NCBI RefSeq assembly: GCF_012927355.1
Contig: NZ_JABBGK010000003.1
Span: forward strand, 248,001-312,000
DNA length: 64,000 nt
Direction of reading: 5' to 3'
From: Rhizobium terricola
GTDB lineage: Bacteria > Pseudomonadota > Alphaproteobacteria > Rhizobiales > Rhizobiaceae
Under the pieces are notes generated by a model. The model made no database searches, was not told the origin of the DNA, and saw only the letters and a list, made by a program, of their open reading frames with translations. Made by a program: the position numbers and the translations under genes. How positions within the stretch are numbered: the stretch's first letter is position 1; each line of letters begins with the position of its first letter. This document shows positions 33,848 to 42,522 of this stretch, piece after piece.

Positions 33848-35797
33848 ATGACTGAGAAAATAATATCTCGAATTCTGAGCATACCGCGGATCGTCAAGCG
33901 TATCATTGCGCTCGGCGTGGACATGGTGTTGTGCACGCTTACTGTGTGGCTTGCCTTCTGTCTGCGGCTCGATGGTTGGGTCGCGTTGTCAGGCGTTCAG
34001 TACGTCACGATCCCTGCATCGATCGCCATCGCCATCCCGATCTTCATTCGCTTTGGCCTTTATCGCGCCGTCTTCCGCTTCATCGGATGGGAAGCATTTT
34101 TTTCAATCGTCAAGGCGGTCGGGCTTTATGGCCTTATCTACATGACAATCTTCACGTCCATCAGCGTTCCGGGAATCCCGCGAACGGTGGGGATTCTGCA
34201 GCCTTTGTTGCTTCTGATCGCCGTCGGACTGAGCCGCTTGGTCGTCCGTCGTTTGTTTGGCGAAGCTTACCAGAGGGTGCTCAGGGGCAATGAGCAATCG
34301 AATGTCCTGATCTACGGAGCCGGCTCGATCGGGCGGCAATTGACTAGCGCCCTTGCGAATTCCGGCGACCAACGTGTCGTCGGATTTCTCGATGATGACA
34401 GGAGCCTTCACCATTCGGTCATCAATGGGGTTAAAGTCCATGATCCCCAAGAGTTGAGTGCACTCGTCGCCAAACACAACGTGCGCACCGTGTTGCTTGC
34501 CCTGCCGACCTTGAAGGCGTCCCGGCGCAAGGAGATCATCGAGAGCCTCCGCGGCAAACGAGTAGCTGTGCGAACTGCGCCAAACGTCAGCCAGATTGCA
34601 CAGGGAAGGGTTGATTCTGCCGCTTTTCAGGAACTCGACGTCAACGACCTTCTTGGTCGTGAGCCGGTAGACCCCGATCAGGCTCTTCTGCGCCGCAACA
34701 TCAAAGACAAAACCGTTCTGGTCACGGGGGCCGGTGGGTCGATCGGCAGCGAATTGTGTCGGCAAATTCTGACGATTGGCCCGAAGCACCTCCTGCTGGT
34801 GGAGCAGAACGAATATGGCCTCTACGCCATTCACAGCGAACTGTGCAGGCACTTTCCGCAATGCATCAATCTCGTGACGCCGCTTCTCGCGTCGGTTCGC
34901 GACGACCGGCGTATCCGCGAGATACTGAAGAGCTGGTCCGTTGACACCATCTATCACGCGGCTGCTTACAAGCATGTTCCGCTTGTCGAACACAATCTCA
35001 TCGAGGGCATTCGCAACAACCTGCTCGGGACGGAGATCGTTGCCAAGGCCGCGATCGACCACAAGGTGAAGAGCTTCGTCCTTGTCAGCACGGACAAGGC
35101 GGTAAGGCCGACGAATGTGATGGGAGCAAGCAAACGACTGGCCGAGATGGTCCTTCAGGCCTTGTCGGAGACGTGCGAAGCGCCCGTCTTCTCCATGGTG
35201 CGTTTCGGCAATGTCCTTGGCTCGTCGGGTTCCGTGGTGCCGCTGTTTCGCCAGCAGATACGTGAAGGTGGTCCGATCACGCTGACGCACCCTGACATAA
35301 CGCGCTTCTTCATGACCATCCCGGAGGCGTCGCAACTGGTCATTCAGGCGGGCGCGATGGCAAATGGGGGCGATGTTTTCGTTCTTGATATGGGTGAACC
35401 CGTCAAGATCATCGACCTCGCAAAGCGTATGGTCGAACTGTCAGGCTTGACCGTGAAGGACGAATCCAACCCCAACGGCGATATAGAGTTGATCATGACC
35501 GGCTTGCGCCCGGCCGAAAAGCTCTATGAAGAGCTTCTGATGGGTGACAATCCTTCTCCCAGCCAGCATCCGCTGATCATGCGGGCCAAAGACGATTTTC
35601 TTCCGCTACAGACGTTGGAAGAGCATATTGCGCGCCTCGTCGGATACATGAATGCCGGGAAGGTTCAGGAAACCAAGGAGCTTCTTTCTGTTCTGGTGAG
35701 TGGTTACCAGCCGAGCGCCGAAATCGTGGATTTCATCGCGTTGCGTAAGGCTGAACTCCAGAACGAATCGATGCACGGCAGCGGCGGCACGATCTAA
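33848..35797 (+). CDS. WbpM/PglF/CapD-type membrane UDP-GlcNAc 4,6-dehydratase
   Basis: 649-residue polysaccharide-type dehydratase with four N-terminal TM segments (about residues 18-150), a CoA-binding-like Rossmann domain (VLIYGAGSIGRQL near 157-170), then the SDR catalytic domain: VLVTGAGGSIGSELCRQ near 294, YHAAAYKHVPLVEHN near 371, and VSTDKAVRPTNVMGASKR near 414. In that last motif the usual SDR Tyr is replaced by Met, as in WbpM and PglF. It makes UDP-4-keto-6-deoxy-GlcNAc (or a C4/C6 analogue). In this locus it is the only such enzyme, so both the 4-reductase and the CBS-aminotransferase may draw on it. ATG 33848 is preferred; a TTG at 33827 is possible. Confidence 0.92.
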   Translation: MTEKIISRILSIPRIVKRIIALGVDMVLCTLTVWLAFCLRLDGWVALSGVQYVTIPASIAIAIPIFIRFGLYRAVFRFIGWEAFFSIVKAVGLYGLIYMTIFTSISVPGIPRTVGILQPLLLLIAVGLSRLVVRRLFGEAYQRVLRGNEQSNVLIYGAGSIGRQLTSALANSGDQRVVGFLDDDRSLHHSVINGVKVHDPQELSALVAKHNVRTVLLALPTLKASRRKEIIESLRGKRVAVRTAPNVSQIAQGRVDSAAFQELDVNDLLGREPVDPDQALLRRNIKDKTVLVTGAGGSIGSELCRQILTIGPKHLLLVEQNEYGLYAIHSELCRHFPQCINLVTPLLASVRDDRRIREILKSWSVDTIYHAAAYKHVPLVEHNLIEGIRNNLLGTEIVAKAAIDHKVKSFVLVSTDKAVRPTNVMGASKRLAEMVLQALSETCEAPVFSMVRFGNVLGSSGSVVPLFRQQIREGGPITLTHPDITRFFMTIPEASQLVIQAGAMANGGDVFVLDMGEPVKIIDLAKRMVELSGLTVKDESNPNGDIELIMTGLRPAEKLYEELLMGDNPSPSQHPLIMRAKDDFLPLQTLEEHIARLVGYMNAGKVQETKELLSVLVSGYQPSAEIVDFIALRKAELQNESMHGSGGTI

Positions 35798-35871
35798 TGC
35801 CATCAGAACGGTGTGTTCCGGTCATCATCCGATAACCCCGCTCGCGATGCCGTTTCCGGTAATTCACATGG

Positions 35872-35910
35872 GAGCCGGGGCAATCGTGGGTCGCCGACCC
35901 TGCCCCGCTC
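35872..35910. terminator. Hairpin between convergent dehydratase and ligase genes
   Basis: A composite inverted repeat: inner GGGTC/GACCC around GCC, outer GGGGCA/TGCCCC, with a 5-nt bulge on the left arm. It sits in the 149-nt space between two convergent genes and can fold in either transcript. No T-tract, so efficiency is uncertain. Confidence 0.45.
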
Positions 35911-35946
35911 GGCCGGCTTGGGTCCGAGACCGATCGGCGCCGCCTT

Positions 35947-37284
35947 TCAGATCCGTGGCTTGTCTCCTGGGGCAAGCGAAGCTTTCCGGACAAGCGTGAG
36001 GGCGAAGACAACGGCGGCTGCGAAAATGAAGAAGCTTTCGCCGATCGCCAGACGGTTGTTGGAGTTCGTCGCGATCGTCGCGAAAAAGAAGAAGCTGATG
36101 CTGAACAGATAAAGGGCAAGGCTCATGGAGATGAGTCCTTCGCGGTGGGCGCGATTGATTCGCCAGGCAGATGCAAGTGCGAAGACGGCAAGGACCGTAA
36201 GCCCCAGGAATCCATGTCTCACCATGATTTCCAGATAGCCGTTGTGGATCAGGGTGAAACCGACACTTGAATAGGTGGTCTGCCGCCACTCGCGCAGCCA
36301 CAGATTTCCCCAGCCGACCAGGGAGGATGCCTGGATGAGTTCAAGAGCATCCGACCACAGCATCAGGCGCTCGCGCATCGCCTCGGGTGTGGAGGGCTTC
36401 TCGATCGCAGATCGCATGGCGCTGACCGGGCCTTCCGTGAGCAGCGCCCCGTCAGTCAGCTCGATTGCCGCATCGACCGTCGAGCCCGCAACCTTGAGCA
36501 CATAGGGCGATGCGACGACGGCAGCCGATACGCCGACGACGATGAGGCCGCCAAAAAGGTAGATTCGCCCTTTGCCTGCAATGTGGAACAAAGCCAACAG
36601 ACCCATAAGGGCGAGCGTTGCGGCGAGCGCCAGCCATGCTCCCTTCGACTGTGCGCCAAGTGCACCCAGGAGACCAAGTGCCATCGTTGCGCAGGCCGGG
36701 ATCACATACCGCCACTTTCCTCGACCGGACAACCGACCCGTTTCTCCGGCATAAAGCAACCAGAACAACGCGGTGATGAAGAGCATGGAACTTCCGACAC
36801 CGGCGTGAATGGGGTTCTTGTGAAACAGTGGCGGCGCCAGGCTGCCTTCGATGACCGCCCTAAAGTCCATCGTGGCGAGCAGCCCGACCAGGCCTGCGAG
36901 CACCAACAGCGTGGCCGCCGTGAACAGATACCGGCGCGTCGCGTACAGCGCGGCACCGACCAGGGGGAAGAAGGCTGGGAACGCATACAGCCATTCCGAA
37001 GAGCCTTTCTCTCCGTAAACAGTGATTCCGATCGCGAAGCGCACCAGGACATAGGCGCTCCAGACATAGCAGAGCACTGCAAGCCAGTCGCGTGAAACGC
37101 GCCGCACCTCGGAAGGCTGGCGCCAGAAGGCAAAGATGACTAGGGCTATCGTGACGTAACGGTATACGTCGCTTTCGACGAGCATTGCGGAGGCGAGCAG
37201 GGCCCAGAGGATGGGAAAAATCCAGGCTTCGAGGCGCTCGTTGCTCGTCAATCGAAGACCAATCGCATTGATACCGGTTTTCAT
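35947..37284 (-). CDS. O-antigen ligase/polymerase (Wzy_C family) membrane protein
   Basis: 445-residue polytopic protein with about 10-12 hydrophobic segments and the Wzy_C/WaaL features: GAQSKGAWLALAAT (residues about 210-223, the Lys/Gly segment before TM) and a large periplasmic loop with VGWGNLWLREW and the IHNGYLEIMVRHG motif (His near 358), which in WaaL contains the catalytic His. It either ligates the finished glycan to lipid A-core or acts as the polymerase; because another Wzy-like protein is encoded at 12.5-13.8 kb, ligase is the better guess. It is the last gene of the glycan locus, read convergently to the dehydratase. ATG 37284. Confidence 0.82.
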   Translation of the reverse strand: MKTGINAIGLRLTSNERLEAWIFPILWALLASAMLVESDVYRYVTIALVIFAFWRQPSEVRRVSRDWLAVLCYVWSAYVLVRFAIGITVYGEKGSSEWLYAFPAFFPLVGAALYATRRYLFTAATLLVLAGLVGLLATMDFRAVIEGSLAPPLFHKNPIHAGVGSSMLFITALFWLLYAGETGRLSGRGKWRYVIPACATMALGLLGALGAQSKGAWLALAATLALMGLLALFHIAGKGRIYLFGGLIVVGVSAAVVASPYVLKVAGSTVDAAIELTDGALLTEGPVSAMRSAIEKPSTPEAMRERLMLWSDALELIQASSLVGWGNLWLREWRQTTYSSVGFTLIHNGYLEIMVRHGFLGLTVLAVFALASAWRINRAHREGLISMSLALYLFSISFFFFATIATNSNNRLAIGESFFIFAAAVVFALTLVRKASLAPGDKPRI

Positions 37285-37441
37285 CGCTCACCCTGCCCGA
37301 GATCCAGTCGCCCCTGCGGCCTTTCGGTCTTCACGTGTCCAAGTCGCGTACGTCGCCTAGCACTTTCCTCGCCGCGTTCGCAACCGCACAGTTCGAGGGC
37401 CAAAGACCCCACCTGCCGAGAACGAGGGCATAGTTCCGTTC

Positions 37442-38194
37442 CTAACTTTTCGACGGGCGCGTGGCGCGCAGGTCTGCGACAAGCGGGAAGGACGAGAAGA
37501 GGCCGAGGGGGATGGCGAAGAGGGCGGCGGCGGGTAGGCCGACGCGGCTGAAGAGCAGGGCGCCAATGATGCCGCCCAAGAAGAAGAGACCGATCAGCGA
37601 GAGCAGCAGGACAAGCTTCGCGCGGTCGGCGACGACGGGAGGCAAGTCAGCGTGGTCGGAGCTGTTGCAGTAGATTAGCTTGCCGATCTCGATCCCGGCG
37701 TCCGTCACGAGCCCCGTCACGTGGGTGGTACGGATGCGGGCCCCGGAGAGCTTGGTGATGATGGCGTTTTGCAGCCCCATGATGAAGCAGAGAAGGCCGA
37801 TCGTCAGCAGGATCGTCGACGGCAGACCTGCCCGCAGGAAGAGACCGGATAGGCCGAAGAAGAGGAGCAGCACGGCTTCGACCGCGAGCGGCAGGGCGTA
37901 TTCCGATTCAAGATTTCGACGGCGGGCCCAGTTGATCAGTACCGCCGAAGCCGCGGCACCGGCGACGAAGGACAGGAGCGAGGAGAACCCGACGAAGACG
38001 AGCAGACTGTTGCCGAGAACGAGATTGTCGGCAATGGCGGAGACGATGCCCGACATGTGAGATGTGTATTGGTGCACGGCCATGAAGCCGCCAGCGTTGA
38101 TCGCGCCTGCGACGAAGGTCAGATAGAAGGCCAGATGGCGATCCGTCCCCTCGCTTCGCGTTCGGGCGGCGAGGCCGCCCAGATAATGTCTCAT
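37442..38194 (-). CDS. DUF1275 (YoaK-like) membrane protein
   Basis: 250-residue inner-membrane protein with about six hydrophobic segments. The family block AFYLTFVAGAINAGGFMAVHQYTSHMSG is at residues 22-49 (conserved Gly/His/Thr-rich stretch) and TTHVTGLVTDAGIEIG near 157. DUF1275 proteins resemble small transporters of the SLC26-like type, but no substrate is established. It is a separate unit after the glycan locus, with 157 nt on the left and 204 nt on the right that hold no gene I can see. ATG 38194. Confidence 0.85.
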   Translation of the reverse strand: MRHYLGGLAARTRSEGTDRHLAFYLTFVAGAINAGGFMAVHQYTSHMSGIVSAIADNLVLGNSLLVFVGFSSLLSFVAGAAASAVLINWARRRNLESEYALPLAVEAVLLLFFGLSGLFLRAGLPSTILLTIGLLCFIMGLQNAIITKLSGARIRTTHVTGLVTDAGIEIGKLIYCNSSDHADLPPVVADRAKLVLLLSLIGLFFLGGIIGALLFSRVGLPAAALFAIPLGLFSSFPLVADLRATRPSKS

Positions 38195-38398
38195 GCTACT
38201 TTCCCCGCCGCGCCGGCCGTACCGGATGGATGCGTCCCATCCTCATGACAATTGGTAAACGAGCGGTCAAAGGCCGTTGAGGCCCGGCCACGACGAACTA
38301 TCCAACGAACATGATCAAGAGATGGCAATCGGAGGCGGGCAACGCAAGCGAAGGAACCTTTTTGGATCAAACGGGGTTGCCGGGAAAAGGAGTCCGAC

Positions 38399-38938
38399 AT
38401 GAAACAGACGGAGAGACGGCCGGCGATTGTCGGCAAGCTTGATCGCAACATCGAAGCACTGCTCGATCGGCAAGCGAGAGACCGTGAAGAGGCGTCGCGC
38501 GAGGAGAAGGTCGCTGCCGCGATCACGCGCTTCGTCGGTTCAATGCTCTTCGTGTACCTTCACATCCTCTTCTTCGGGCTGTGGATCACCGTCAATCTGG
38601 GTTTCCTGCCGGTGCTTCCGCCGTTCGATTCCTCTCTTGTCGTCTTGGCGATGTTCGCTTCGGTAGAAGCAATCTTCCTCTCCACCTTCGTATTGATCAG
38701 CCAGAACCGGATGTCTGCAGCCGCCGACAAGAGAGCCGACCTGAATCTGCAGATTTCGCTCCTTGCCGAACACGAGGCAACACAACTGATCGCCATGGTC
38801 TCCGCTATCGCACGGCATCTTCAAATCCCGACGGAGGCTGACGGGGAGATCGAGGAGTTGACGCGGGAAGTCGTGCCTGATCAGGTTCTCGATCACATTG
38901 AAAAAAAAGCCGAAGACGGCAAGGCGGGCGGCGTCTGA
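38399..38938 (+). CDS. DUF1003 membrane protein
   Basis: 179-residue protein with two TM segments in the middle (about 46-67 and 82-102), separated by the family loop TVNLGFLPVLPPFD, flanked by charged cytosolic ends; LISQNRMSAAADKRADLNLQ after TM2 is the DUF1003 signature. Function not established for the family. ATG 38399 has AAAAGGAG at ideal spacing. It seems monocistronic; the next gene starts 133 nt later on the same strand. Confidence 0.88.
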   Translation: MKQTERRPAIVGKLDRNIEALLDRQARDREEASREEKVAAAITRFVGSMLFVYLHILFFGLWITVNLGFLPVLPPFDSSLVVLAMFASVEAIFLSTFVLISQNRMSAAADKRADLNLQISLLAEHEATQLIAMVSAIARHLQIPTEADGEIEELTREVVPDQVLDHIEKKAEDGKAGGV

Positions 38939-39071
38939 GTGCGATCGGGACCCATGACCCCGTGCGGATGCGGCGGTCTGCGCTTTCCAGCGTCGCCATC
39001 CGGGGATATGTGTTCTGGCCGAACAATGAAACCGCAGGTGCCCTGAGGCCCGGCTGTCCGTGGAGGTGCTT

Positions 39072-40319
39072 GTGAGTGACATCGATCGCCGGCGTGCCGA
39101 GCGCCTGATGGCCGAGGCCGGGTTGGACGCTCTTGCCATCTTCCAGCCGGAGGCGTTTCGCTATGTGGTCGGGGCGCCGGCCGGGGTTGCCATGATGTGG
39201 GGCCGGGCCGGGGCGGCGATTGCCGTGGTGCCGGCCGACGCGGCCATCCGCATCGGCGCCGTGGCCAGCGACCATGCCGCGGGGCAGATCCGCAAGGCGG
39301 CCCCCGAGGTCGACCTTCGGACCCATCGCATCTGGATCGACATGGTGGATCTCGCGGTCCTCGCCGACAATGCCGACGCTGGAGGGGAAGCGGTCGATGC
39401 CGCCTACAGGTCCCAGGCGCGTGCGGGGGCAAGGCCCGAAACCTTCGACCGGGAGGCCTGTTTCGCCCTGCTCGCCGAGATCCTTGAGGAGAATGGACTG
39501 GCGACCGGGCGGATCGGTGTCGATCTCGAATTCGTGCCGGCAGCCGACTTCGAAGCCCTGAAGCGTGCCTTGCCGCGTGCCACCTTCGTCGATGGCTCGA
39601 TCGTGCTGAAACGTCTCCGGGCTGTGAAATCGCCACGGGAAATCGAACTTCTGAGACGCGCATCGTTCGCCGCCGAAGCCGGCCTCGTCCGGATGGCGGA
39701 GGCGGTCGCGCCGGGCGTGCCGCTCGCTGTTCTTTCTAGCGCGTGGAAGGCCGGTGCGCAGGCGGCGGCTTCCGCCGGCGGTTTTGCCCTGAGCGGGCAT
39801 TGGGATTACATTTCCGTCGGATCCGATCTTTCCGACATGAACGCGCGGGTCGTGCCGGGCGCCATCATAAAGGCCGATGTGGGCACGCTGGTCGACGGCT
39901 ACTCCTCGGACGGTGCCCGGACCTTTTCCTTCGGACCGCCCGCTCCGCTCGCCCGGCGGATCTTCTCCGCCCTTGAGAATGCCTTCGCCGCCGGGCTTGC
40001 CGAACTCAGGCCTGGCAACCGCTTCGATGCTATCCATGCGGCGATGCTGTCCTCGATGCGCAGGGATGGTTTCACCGAATACCACCGCGGCCATTTCGGC
40101 CATTCCGTTGGAGGCGGTGTCGGCATCGAGGAGTGGCCGTTCTTTTCTGCGAACAGCGGCGAGATCCTGAAGCCGAACATGGTCGTGGCGCTCGAGGCGC
40201 CCTTTTATGCCGAAGGGCTCGGTGCTTTGATGATCGAGGATCAATTTCTCGTGACCGAGGCCGGGGTAGAAGCCATGAATCGGTTGCCGCGCGAACTCCG
40301 CGACCTTTCCGCACGATAA
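39072..40319 (+). CDS. M24-family metallopeptidase (Xaa-Pro dipeptidase/creatinase-like)
   Basis: 415-residue pita-bread enzyme. A creatinase-type N-terminal domain (about 1-170) precedes the catalytic domain with metal ligands in IKADVGTLVDGYSSD (two Asp, about 260-275), FGHSVGGG (His, near 338), ALEAPFY (Glu, near 372) and IEDQFLV (Glu, near 386), so all five ligand positions are present. It cleaves Xaa-Pro or related amide bonds in the cytosol. The start is GTG 39072, with GGAGG 5 nt upstream; an upstream GTG (39060) lies before that site and is rejected. Confidence 0.88.
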   Translation: MSDIDRRRAERLMAEAGLDALAIFQPEAFRYVVGAPAGVAMMWGRAGAAIAVVPADAAIRIGAVASDHAAGQIRKAAPEVDLRTHRIWIDMVDLAVLADNADAGGEAVDAAYRSQARAGARPETFDREACFALLAEILEENGLATGRIGVDLEFVPAADFEALKRALPRATFVDGSIVLKRLRAVKSPREIELLRRASFAAEAGLVRMAEAVAPGVPLAVLSSAWKAGAQAAASAGGFALSGHWDYISVGSDLSDMNARVVPGAIIKADVGTLVDGYSSDGARTFSFGPPAPLARRIFSALENAFAAGLAELRPGNRFDAIHAAMLSSMRRDGFTEYHRGHFGHSVGGGVGIEEWPFFSANSGEILKPNMVVALEAPFYAEGLGALMIEDQFLVTEAGVEAMNRLPRELRDLSAR

Positions 40320-40353
40320 GCCGGCGGCGATCCGGTTCAGGCCTGGGCGGTGC

Positions 40354-40605
40354 TCAACGACGTTCGGCCAGGGCGACGCCAAGGCCCTCGATTTCAAGAA
40401 AAATCACGCCGCCAGCTTCGAGTGCCTGGATGAGCTGGGCCGCGGTCGCACGATGCAGTTCGTGGCGCGCGCCCTCGTAATCACGTATGGTGCTGCGCGA
40501 GACCGAGGAGCGCTCGGCAAGCTCATTCTGTGTCCAGTCGAGCATTCCGCGTGCCGCGCGGCAGAGTGAAGGCGTCAAAATCGGTGACGGCGAACCTTGA
40601 CCCAT
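40354..40605 (-). CDS. Small XRE-type helix-turn-helix regulator
   Basis: 83-residue DNA-binding protein: MLDWTQNELAERSSVSRSTIRDYE (about residues 21-44) is a Cro/C1-type HTH, followed by LHRATAAQLIQALEAGGVIFLE, a common tail in small alphaproteobacterial XRE proteins. The start is set at ATG 40605 because the frame further upstream (ATGs at 40641 and 40650) would run through a perfect 16-bp palindrome at 40625-40640 that is better read as its operator. It diverges from the CPA2 antiporter gene, which it may also control. Confidence 0.8.
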   Translation of the reverse strand: MGQGSPSPILTPSLCRAARGMLDWTQNELAERSSVSRSTIRDYEGARHELHRATAAQLIQALEAGGVIFLEIEGLGVALAERR

Positions 40606-40624
40606 GGTTTCATGCTGCCCATAT

Positions 40625-40640
40625 TGGTTGAATTCAACCA
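40625..40640. promoter_or_regulatory. Perfect palindrome TGGTTGAATTCAACCA, likely operator
   Basis: A 16-bp perfect palindrome in the 74-nt divergent spacer, 19 nt upstream of the HTH gene's start and 39 nt upstream of the antiporter's start, set in an A+T-rich stretch (ATAT...TATA). Size and place fit a dimeric XRE-protein site that covers the promoters of both genes. The palindrome is seen; the binding protein is inferred. Confidence 0.65.
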
Positions 40641-40679
40641 TATATGGCATTTTCCATGTAACATTTCCAGTGAGGTCCG

Positions 40680-42494
40680 ATGCTGCACGATACGCCCCTG
40701 ATTTCTACGATTGTCGGCGGTCTCGTGCTTGCATTCGCCTTCGGTTACGTCGCCCACCGCCTCAAGCTGCCGCCGCTGGTCGGTTACCTGTTTGCCGGCA
40801 TCCTCGTCGGACCGCACACGCCGGGCTATGTCGCCGACCAGCATCTGGCGCCGGAGCTTGCCGAGATCGGCGTCATCCTGCTGATGTTCGGGGTCGGTCT
40901 GCATTTCTCGCTCAAGGACCTGCTCTCGGTGCGTGGCGTGGCGGTCCCCGGCGCAATCGTGCAGATCGGCTTCGCCACGCTGCTTGGCTGGGGCATGGGT
41001 TGGCTCCTAGGCTGGCCGATGGGTGGTGGTCTCGTCTTTGGTCTGGCGCTGTCGGTCGCCTCCACCGTGGTGCTGCTCAAGGCGTTGCAGGAGCGGCGTC
41101 TCGTCGAGACGGAACGGGGCAAGATCGCGGTCGGGTGGCTGATCGTCGAAGACCTCGCCATGGTGCTTGCGCTGGTCCTCATTCCGGCCTTTGCCAATTC
41201 GGGTGAGACGGGCATTCATGCCGACGCCCTGTCTGCTGCCGTTGCCGATCTTTTCGACATTGAGCTCAATCTCGGCTGGGTGCTCGTGCTCACCTTCCTC
41301 AAGGTCGGCGCTTTTCTCGGCCTGATGCTGGTCATCGGGCGGCGGTTAATCCCCTGGATGCTTCACGTGATTGCGCACAGCGGATCGCGCGAACTGTTTC
41401 GCCTCGGCGTGCTGGCTGTCGCGCTCGGGGTTGCCTTCGGCTCGGCCCAGCTGTTCGGCGTGTCGCTGGCGCTCGGCGCCTTCTTTGCCGGCATGGTGCT
41501 GTCGGAGAGCGAGCTGTCGCACCGGGCCGCCCAGGAAAGCCTGCCGCTGCGCGATGCCTTTGCCGTGCTGTTCTTCGTTTCCGTCGGCATGATGTTCGAC
41601 CCCAACATCCTGGTCGACAGCCCGTTCAAGGTTTTCGCCACCGTCTTCATCATTCTCATCGGCAAGTCGCTCGCTGCCTTCCTCATCGTGCGGGCCTTTC
41701 GCATGCCGGCGGGCACGGCGCTCACCATTTCGGCGAGCCTCGCGCAGATCGGTGAATTCTCCTTCATCCTCGCCGAACTGGGCGTCGGCCTGAAGCTGCT
41801 GCCGGAGGAGGGCCGCGACCTGATCCTCGCCGGCGCGATCATCTCGATCATCCTCAACCCCGCGGTCTTCTACCTCGCCGATCGCATCATGCCGCGTATC
41901 GAGGCGCGCCTTGTGCCGAAGGGCGGTGAAAAGGTCGCGGGCGTGGATGCAGCGACGACCGTTTCCGCGGTGAGTGGCGAAGGGGTGGAGCCGACAATCG
42001 CCGCGACGGTGGCGCCGGAGACCGAGGCCAAGGCGTCGGTAGCGAGCGCGCTCACCGGGCACGCGATCGTCGTCGGCTGTGGTCGCGTGGGCAAGATCGT
42101 GGTCGACAATCTTCGTTCCAGCGGCGTCCCCTTCCTCGTTATCGAGGATTCCGACCGGCCGCTGGAAGAGCTGTTGCGTCAGGAAACCGAGGTGATCATG
42201 GGCAATGCGACGTCAGCCAAGGTGCTGGAGCTTGCCAATATCGCCGCGGCCAAGAGCATAGCCGTCGCCATCCCGAACGCGTTCGAAGCCGGAAACGTCA
42301 TCCAGCGGGCGCGCGAGATCAATCCGGCGATCCTCATCCTCGCCCGCGCTCATACCGATGCCGAAGTGGAGCACCTCACAAAGCTCGGAGCGGACCGGGT
42401 GATCATGGGCGAGCGGGAAATCGCCAACGGCATGCTCTCGAGCCTGGACCAGGTGCACTGGCCGGCATTGCAGACGGAGGACGGCGCCGCCTGA
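40680..42494 (+). CDS. CPA2-family monovalent cation:proton antiporter (YbaL/Kef-like)
   Basis: 604-residue protein: an antiporter domain of about 12 TM segments (residues 5-390; LPPLVGYLFAGILVGPHTPG near 30-49 and GVILLMFGVGLHFSLKDLL are family marks), then a variable Ala/Val-rich linker (about 415-455) and a C-terminal RCK/TrkA-N domain starting IVVGCGRVGKIVVDNL near 462, which binds NAD or nucleotides and gates transport. It exchanges K+ or Na+ for H+ at the inner membrane. TGAGG lies 4 nt before ATG 40680. The stop is followed by a small hairpin, and the next gene is convergent. Confidence 0.92.
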   Translation: MLHDTPLISTIVGGLVLAFAFGYVAHRLKLPPLVGYLFAGILVGPHTPGYVADQHLAPELAEIGVILLMFGVGLHFSLKDLLSVRGVAVPGAIVQIGFATLLGWGMGWLLGWPMGGGLVFGLALSVASTVVLLKALQERRLVETERGKIAVGWLIVEDLAMVLALVLIPAFANSGETGIHADALSAAVADLFDIELNLGWVLVLTFLKVGAFLGLMLVIGRRLIPWMLHVIAHSGSRELFRLGVLAVALGVAFGSAQLFGVSLALGAFFAGMVLSESELSHRAAQESLPLRDAFAVLFFVSVGMMFDPNILVDSPFKVFATVFIILIGKSLAAFLIVRAFRMPAGTALTISASLAQIGEFSFILAELGVGLKLLPEEGRDLILAGAIISIILNPAVFYLADRIMPRIEARLVPKGGEKVAGVDAATTVSAVSGEGVEPTIAATVAPETEAKASVASALTGHAIVVGCGRVGKIVVDNLRSSGVPFLVIEDSDRPLEELLRQETEVIMGNATSAKVLELANIAAAKSIAVAIPNAFEAGNVIQRAREINPAILILARAHTDAEVEHLTKLGADRVIMGEREIANGMLSSLDQVHWPALQTEDGAA

Positions 42495-42509
42495 GGGCTG
42501 CCTCAGCCC
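42495..42509. terminator. Short hairpin between convergent antiporter and glxA-type genes
   Basis: GGGCTG-CCT-CAGCCC directly after the antiporter stop and 13 nt from the end of the convergent regulator gene. Six GC-rich pairs and a 3-nt loop; no T-tract, so only a weak terminator candidate. Confidence 0.35.
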
Positions 42510-42522
42510 GGGCGCGTGACAC

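Noticed and set aside
38805-40397. 530-codon open frame antisense to the M24 peptidase
   Set aside because: Shadow of a gene whose metal-binding motifs are all intact on the + strand.
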